Below are positions 33,926 to 37,797 of a stretch of DNA of 37,797 bases, piece after piece (positions within the stretch are counted from its first letter, which is position 1; every line of letters begins with the position of its first letter). The position numbers and the translations under genes were made by a program. The stretch covers positions 1-37,797 of the forward strand of contig JAHQYM010000017.1 in assembly GCA_024421095.1 (NCBI GenBank), in the 5' to 3' direction. The DNA comes from Acidimicrobiia bacterium. GTDB lineage: Bacteria > Actinomycetota > Acidimicrobiia > Acidimicrobiales > Aldehydirespiratoraceae. The notes below the pieces were generated by a model. It ran no database searches, was not told where the DNA came from, and saw only the letters and a program-made list of their open reading frames with translations.

Positions 33926-35377
33926 TTACCCGACCAACGCCGCGTTGTTGAGTAGTTCAGCTACCATCTTGCCATCAGCTTTGCCACGCGTGGCTTTCAT
34001 AATCTGGCCTGTGAAGAAACCTTGCATCTTTTTGCGTTCAACTTGGTCGCCGGCACAAAAACGTTTCCATTCACTGGGGTTGTCGCCTACTAACTGCTCA
34101 AGCAAAGATTTGAGTTCGCTTGTGTCGACAACTTCAAAGCCTCGCCGCTTTACGTAAGTTTGGGGCGTGCCACCGCTTTCAACGAGATCGGCCAACACCT
34201 GCTTGGCTTGACTTGCCGATAGTGCGCCGGCTGATTCCATTTTGATTAGCTCCGCCAGGGCAGTCGCGTCAAGATTGCTCCAGTCATCAACAGCTAGGTC
34301 GTTGACGAGGCGTTTTAGCACCTTGTTGGGCTCCGCACCCGCCGCAACCGCTTCCAGTGCTAACGCATCTTGGGCACGCTCAACCAAGATCCTTGCGGCC
34401 ACAGAATCAGCTCCCGTAGCTGCTACAAGCGCGGCGCGGCGAGCGACTGGCAATTGCGGCATCGTCTCATCAATGGCCGCGATGGTGGCGGGTGACGGCA
34501 CCAAGGGAACTAGGTCTGGCTCTTGAAAATAACGGTAATCGTCAGCATCTTCTTTGGAGCGACCTGGGGTAGTGCGAGAAGTGTTCTCGTCCCAATGCCG
34601 GGTTTGCTGCTGGGGCGCAGAACCGTCTTCATAGAGATCGATTTGCCGGTTCGCTTCATAAGCAATGGCACGACCCAGCGAACGCAACGAGTTGATGTTT
34701 TTGATTTCGCAACGGGTACGGAGTTCAGCTAAACCTTCAGGTCGCACTGAAACGTTGGCATCAATTCGTAACGAACCTTCTTCCATGCGAGCATCAGAAA
34801 CACCAGTAACAACCAAAATAGCACGTAGTTCATCAACGAAATTTCGGGCTTGGTCAATCGTTCTAATATCCGGCTTGCTAACTATTTCGACTAGGGGCAC
34901 ACCAGCTCGGTTGTAATCAATAAGAGAATAAACGGCTTGGTTGATCCTTCCACTGCGACCCACATGAACCGATTTGCCGGTGTCTTCTTCAATGTGCGCC
35001 CGTTCAATACCAACAACAAAACCGTCAGGTAATACTAGTTGGCCATCAGAGTTAGTTGGTTGATCGTATTGTGTGGTTTGGAAGTCTTTGGGCATATCAG
35101 GATAGAAATAATTCTTGCGAGCCATGACCGAACGGTTGACTTGACAACCCAACGCCCGACCCAAAATCATCGCAAGTTCTACAGCACGTTCATTGATCAC
35201 CGGCAACGAACCAGGCAAACCCAGACATGTTGGACACACGTTGGTGTTGGGTTCAGCCCCGAATCGGTTAATGCAACCACAAAATAGTTTCGTTGCGGTG
35301 TCGAGTTCAACATGAACCTCAAGACCAACCACCAAATCCCACCCCGCAGGCAACTTTGGTTCTGTTGGCGGGCTCAC
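33926..35377 (-). CDS. gatB: Asp-tRNA(Asn)/Glu-tRNA(Gln) amidotransferase subunit B
   Basis: GatB binds the mischarged tRNA and phosphorylates the acid for amidation. The 483-residue protein has the [10 protein letters not shown] start, the FCGC...CPTCLG zinc cysteines (about 33-55) and the C-terminal YqeY-like helical tail. The GTG start overlaps the gatA stop as GTGA. Length and domain order are normal. Confidence 0.96.
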   Translation of the reverse strand: MSPPTEPKLPAGWDLVVGLEVHVELDTATKLFCGCINRFGAEPNTNVCPTCLGLPGSLPVINERAVELAMILGRALGCQVNRSVMARKNYFYPDMPKDFQTTQYDQPTNSDGQLVLPDGFVVGIERAHIEEDTGKSVHVGRSGRINQAVYSLIDYNRAGVPLVEIVSKPDIRTIDQARNFVDELRAILVVTGVSDARMEEGSLRIDANVSVRPEGLAELRTRCEIKNINSLRSLGRAIAYEANRQIDLYEDGSAPQQQTRHWDENTSRTTPGRSKEDADDYRYFQEPDLVPLVPSPATIAAIDETMPQLPVARRAALVAATGADSVAARILVERAQDALALEAVAAGAEPNKVLKRLVNDLAVDDWSNLDATALAELIKMESAGALSASQAKQVLADLVESGGTPQTYVKRRGFEVVDTSELKSLLEQLVGDNPSEWKRFCAGDQVERKKMQGFFTGQIMKATRGKADGKMVAELLNNAALVG

Positions 35378-36819
35378 AACCGAGCCTCTTGCGCCGCCGC
35401 CTCAAGGACCGCGGCCACTCTAAAGGTTTGTGTATCGTGTGTAGCCGGAGCAAGCACTTGAACACCGACGGGCAAATTATCGTCACCCAAACCAAACGGC
35501 ACCGAAATAGCCGGATGACCAGTGAGGTTGGAAGGAATCGTACAAACATCGTTCACATACATGGTTAGCGGATCAGTCATCCGCGTCCCCAACTCGAACG
35601 CGGTGGTCGGGGCTGTTGGCGTAAGCAACACATCAAAGTCTTTGTACACCCGTGCGAAATCATTGAGCATCATGGTGCGAACCTTTAGTGCTTTACCGTA
35701 GAACGCTTCATAATATCCTGCCGACAATGCGTAAGTCCCGAGCATTATGCGCCGTTTCACTTCCGCACCAAATCCTGCGGTTCGCGTAGCTGTTGTCATT
35801 TCCGATGCGGTCGGAGCATCCACCCGCGCACCGTAGCGAACGCCGTCGTAGCGTGCCAGATTGCTTGACGCTTCAGCCGGTGCCACAATGTAATAGGCGC
35901 TCAAACCCAACGTGCAAGACGGAACCGACACCTCTTCTACCCGCGCTCCCGCCGCGGCTAGCACCTCCGCGGCTTCACGCGTGCGTGCCAACACATCTAC
36001 AGCGAGCCCAGGTACAGAACCACCACCACCAGACAACTCTTGAAGCACTCCAACACGTAAACCATCAACACCCAAATTGAGCGCGGCTTGTGCAGCGGGG
36101 ATAAAACCCTGAATAGAGGTTGTGTCTCGCCGATCATGGCCGGCTATCACGTCAAACACCGCAGCAGCATCGGCAACATTACTAGCCAGCGGCCCGACTT
36201 GATCCAACGAAGACGCAAAAGCAATCAAACCATATCGGCTCACCGCACCATAGGTAGGCTTCATCCCCACAACACCGCAAAACGCCGCTGGTTGACGGAT
36301 TGAACCACCAGTGTCGGAACCAACCGCAATGGGCGTGAAACCTGCCGCAACCGAAGCAGCAGACCCACCACTCGATCCACCTGGAACCCGTGAAAGGTCG
36401 TGTGGATTACGGGTTGGACCAAACGCCGAGTGTTCCGTTGAGGAACCCATGGCGAACTCATCTAGGTTAGTTTTCCCAAGACTCACCGCGCCGGCAGCGC
36501 GCAACAGAGATACAACAGTCGCATCGTAGGGCGGGTGGTAGTTCTCAAGCATTTTCGATGAACAGGTAGTGGGTAGGTCTTTGGTACACAAGTTGTCTTT
36601 GGTGGCTAGCGGCACTCCGGCTAGCGGGCCGACAGGTTCGCCGGCGGCCACCCTGGCATCGATCTGCGCCGCTTCTGCCCTAGCGTTTTCGGCGTTGACT
36701 AGGTTGAAGGCATGCACCTTGAGATCTTGCGCTTCAATCATCCCAAGATGCTCATTGACCACCTCAAGAGCGCTCCTTTCACCAGATCTCACCGCTGCGG
36801 CGATGTCGGCTGCGGTCAC
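35374..36819 (-). CDS. gatA: Asp-tRNA(Asn)/Glu-tRNA(Gln) amidotransferase subunit A
   Basis: GatA is the amidase subunit that releases ammonia from glutamine. The 481-residue protein has the amidase-signature residues: the lysine in ATKDNL, the GGSSGGSAA loop (about 147-155) and the catalytic serine in [11 protein letters not shown]. The GTG start overlaps the gatC stop by 4 nt. It has the normal length and gene order gatC-gatA-gatB. Confidence 0.96.
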   Translation of the reverse strand: MTAADIAAAVRSGERSALEVVNEHLGMIEAQDLKVHAFNLVNAENARAEAAQIDARVAAGEPVGPLAGVPLATKDNLCTKDLPTTCSSKMLENYHPPYDATVVSLLRAAGAVSLGKTNLDEFAMGSSTEHSAFGPTRNPHDLSRVPGGSSGGSAASVAAGFTPIAVGSDTGGSIRQPAAFCGVVGMKPTYGAVSRYGLIAFASSLDQVGPLASNVADAAAVFDVIAGHDRRDTTSIQGFIPAAQAALNLGVDGLRVGVLQELSGGGGSVPGLAVDVLARTREAAEVLAAAGARVEEVSVPSCTLGLSAYYIVAPAEASSNLARYDGVRYGARVDAPTASEMTTATRTAGFGAEVKRRIMLGTYALSAGYYEAFYGKALKVRTMMLNDFARVYKDFDVLLTPTAPTTAFELGTRMTDPLTMYVNDVCTIPSNLTGHPAISVPFGLGDDNLPVGVQVLAPATHDTQTFRVAAVLEAAAQEARL

Positions 36820-37118
36820 GGTTGATCGCCCAACACCGGTGGAACTAGAAACTGCCCATCACGCACCTCGGGAGCTTGCGCCAACACCGCATCTGGGTTT
36901 AGAGATCGTTCAACCACATCGGCACGCATCACGTTGCATAGCGGCAACGGATGAGCCGTTGGCTCAACGCCAATAACGTCTAAAGATTCAATGTCGGCTG
37001 CGTGCAGAAGGATCGCCCCAAGTTGTTGAGTAAAGCGATCTACTTCTTCTTCGGTCAAGGTTAGACACGCCAACCGAGCGACATGAACGACCTCGTCACG
37101 AGTAATGCGTTGCGCCAT
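36816..37118 (-). CDS. gatC: Asp-tRNA(Asn)/Glu-tRNA(Gln) amidotransferase subunit C
   Basis: GatC is the small 100-residue stabilising subunit. It has the typical start [20 protein letters not shown], the PTAHPLPL segment and the C-terminal FLVPPVL. I chose ATG 37118; a longer frame to 37169 adds residues unlike GatC and would overlap the divergent neighbour. It heads the minus-strand run gatC-gatA-gatB-ilvB-ilvN-ilvC. Confidence 0.94.
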   Translation of the reverse strand: MAQRITRDEVVHVARLACLTLTEEEVDRFTQQLGAILLHAADIESLDVIGVEPTAHPLPLCNVMRADVVERSLNPDAVLAQAPEVRDGQFLVPPVLGDQP

Positions 37119-37161
37119 CACAGCTAAGGATAAAGGCGCAACAAGGCAATAGGCTTGTTGG

Positions 37162-37569
37162 GTGACCACTTATGAATTTTTGAGTCCTGAATGGCTCGCT
37201 GCACTCAAAGAGATTCGCAGCGAACTCAACTTGAGCGAATACCGAACCGAAGTAGACGTGCGAGCCAACGTCAGCATCGTTGGCGTTCCGTTCACCGACA
37301 CCACCGTGTGCGGCCACCTAGACACTAGTAGTGGTGCGCTGTTGCTAGACGAAGGACACCTCGATGACGCTGATTTCGCTATCGAAATGCCCTATGCGTT
37401 GGCTTATCAGATTTTTGTGGAGCGTGACCCCGCAGCCTTCGTAGCAATTCTGTTCAGTGGCGATGTCAAACTCAGTGGCGAATCATCGAAGGTCTTAGGG
37501 TTGGTTGATCTCTTGGAACCCGACCCTAACGTGATTGCACGAGTAGACGCAATCACCCTGCGCCCCTAG
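37162..37569 (+). CDS. Small protein resembling an SCP2/sterol-carrier-like domain
   Basis: This 135-residue protein has a pattern of strands ending in ADFAIEMPYALAYQIFVE and a DVKLSGESSKVLGLV segment, which resemble SCP2 sterol-carrier-like domains found alone in actinobacteria. The assignment is from residue pattern only. The GTG start at 37162 is 43 bp from the divergent gatC start. No signal peptide is seen. Function is unknown. Confidence 0.6.
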   Translation: MTTYEFLSPEWLAALKEIRSELNLSEYRTEVDVRANVSIVGVPFTDTTVCGHLDTSSGALLLDEGHLDDADFAIEMPYALAYQIFVERDPAAFVAILFSGDVKLSGESSKVLGLVDLLEPDPNVIARVDAITLRP

Positions 37570-37715
37570 GTGGCTGGTGCTAATTTGGTGTTGGTGTGTC
37601 GGTGGTTTGGGTGTTGGTTGGCGGGGTTTGGGTGTTGGGGTGGTTGGTGTGGGTTTTTGGGGTGGTTTGTTGGGTGTGGGGTCCGTTGTGGGAGGGTTTG
37701 GGGGGTGTTTGGGGG
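37570..37715. repeat. GT-rich, low-complexity tract
   Basis: The plus strand here is almost wholly G and T, with many GGTGTTGG- and TTTGGGG-like units and several GGG or longer runs. A plus-strand open frame across it encodes only Trp-Val-Gly-rich low-complexity sequence and is not a credible gene. It separates the SCP2-like gene from a possible transposase tail, and the G runs could form quadruplexes. Confidence 0.75.
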
Positions 37716-37796
37716 TTAGGCGAGCGCCCAGTGGGTGGGTTTGTGGTGCAGTCCGAGCGCGGCGAGGCGGGCGATGTTGTGGGCTGCGGCTAACAA
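37716..37796 (-). CDS. Possible C-terminal tail of a transposase-like protein, cut by the window edge
   Basis: The minus-strand frame reads LLAAAHNIARLAALGL and then HHKPTHWALA before a TAA at 37716-37718. The helical pattern with repeated Ala, Leu and Arg resembles the C-terminal tail of DDE transposases of the IS4 or IS1380 kind, but 26 residues are too few to be sure. If right, an insertion sequence begins here and the GT-rich tract lies at or beyond its end. Confidence 0.25.
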   Translation of the reverse strand: MLAAAHNIARLAALGLHHKPTHWALA

Positions 37797-37797
37797 G

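Noticed and set aside
37596-37793. 65-codon plus-strand frame rich in Trp, Val and Gly
   Set aside because: It is a product of the GT-rich low-complexity tract, not a plausible protein.
1-37797. CRISPR arrays, tRNA or rRNA genes, phage integrase
   Set aside because: No regularly spaced repeats, no cloverleaf-like segments and no integrase motifs were found by reading either strand; a dedicated search could still find a short RNA.

Overview
The window looks like a chromosomal segment of an F420-using actinobacterium, most likely Acidimicrobiia-like. The evidence is a CofC homologue for coenzyme F420 synthesis, an F420-type luciferase-like oxidoreductase, a GatCAB amidotransferase operon and an ilvBNC operon. 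The lineage is an inference from gene content only. No rRNA, tRNA or CRISPR array was seen.

Positions 461-23604 hold what appears to be a complete Dpd system, the 7-deazaguanine DNA modification and restriction island first described in Salmonella Montevideo. It is laid out as two convergent blocks. The plus-strand block starts with queC-queE-queD, which make preQ0. After a 209-bp gap follow dpdE, dpdF, dpdG, dpdH, dpdI, dpdJ, dpdK and a dpdD-like gene, nearly all overlapping or abutting. The minus-strand block is dpdC-dpdA-dpdB. The expected logic is this: QueD, QueE and QueC make preQ0; DpdA with DpdB swaps guanine in DNA for preQ0; DpdC converts it to 7-amido-7-deazaguanine; and the helicase, ATPase and nuclease set DpdD-DpdK attacks unmodified DNA. 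No folE, queF or tRNA-type tgt is visible, so the first step must come from elsewhere in the genome and the pathway looks dedicated to DNA.

To the right of the island (23605-30567) the content is mixed chromosomal genes: a small gene broken by one in-frame TGA, an F420-type oxidoreductase, an unknown protein with a G-rich repeat near its 5' end, gpsA, cofC, a PIG-L deacetylase, a fused remnant of an ABC-2 transporter, and a DUF2007-like protein. The stretch 30568-37118 is a compact minus-strand run, gatC-gatA-gatB-ilvB-ilvN-ilvC. The right edge has an SCP2-like small protein, a strongly GT-rich low-complexity tract and a possible transposase tail cut by the window end.

The Dpd system is a known type, but several of its components (DpdD, DpdG, DpdH, DpdI) lack an assigned biochemical role, and this copy is in an unusual host lineage and layout. 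The most surprising separate observations are the in-frame TGA gene, the deletion-fused ABC transporter and the G-quadruplex-like repeat.
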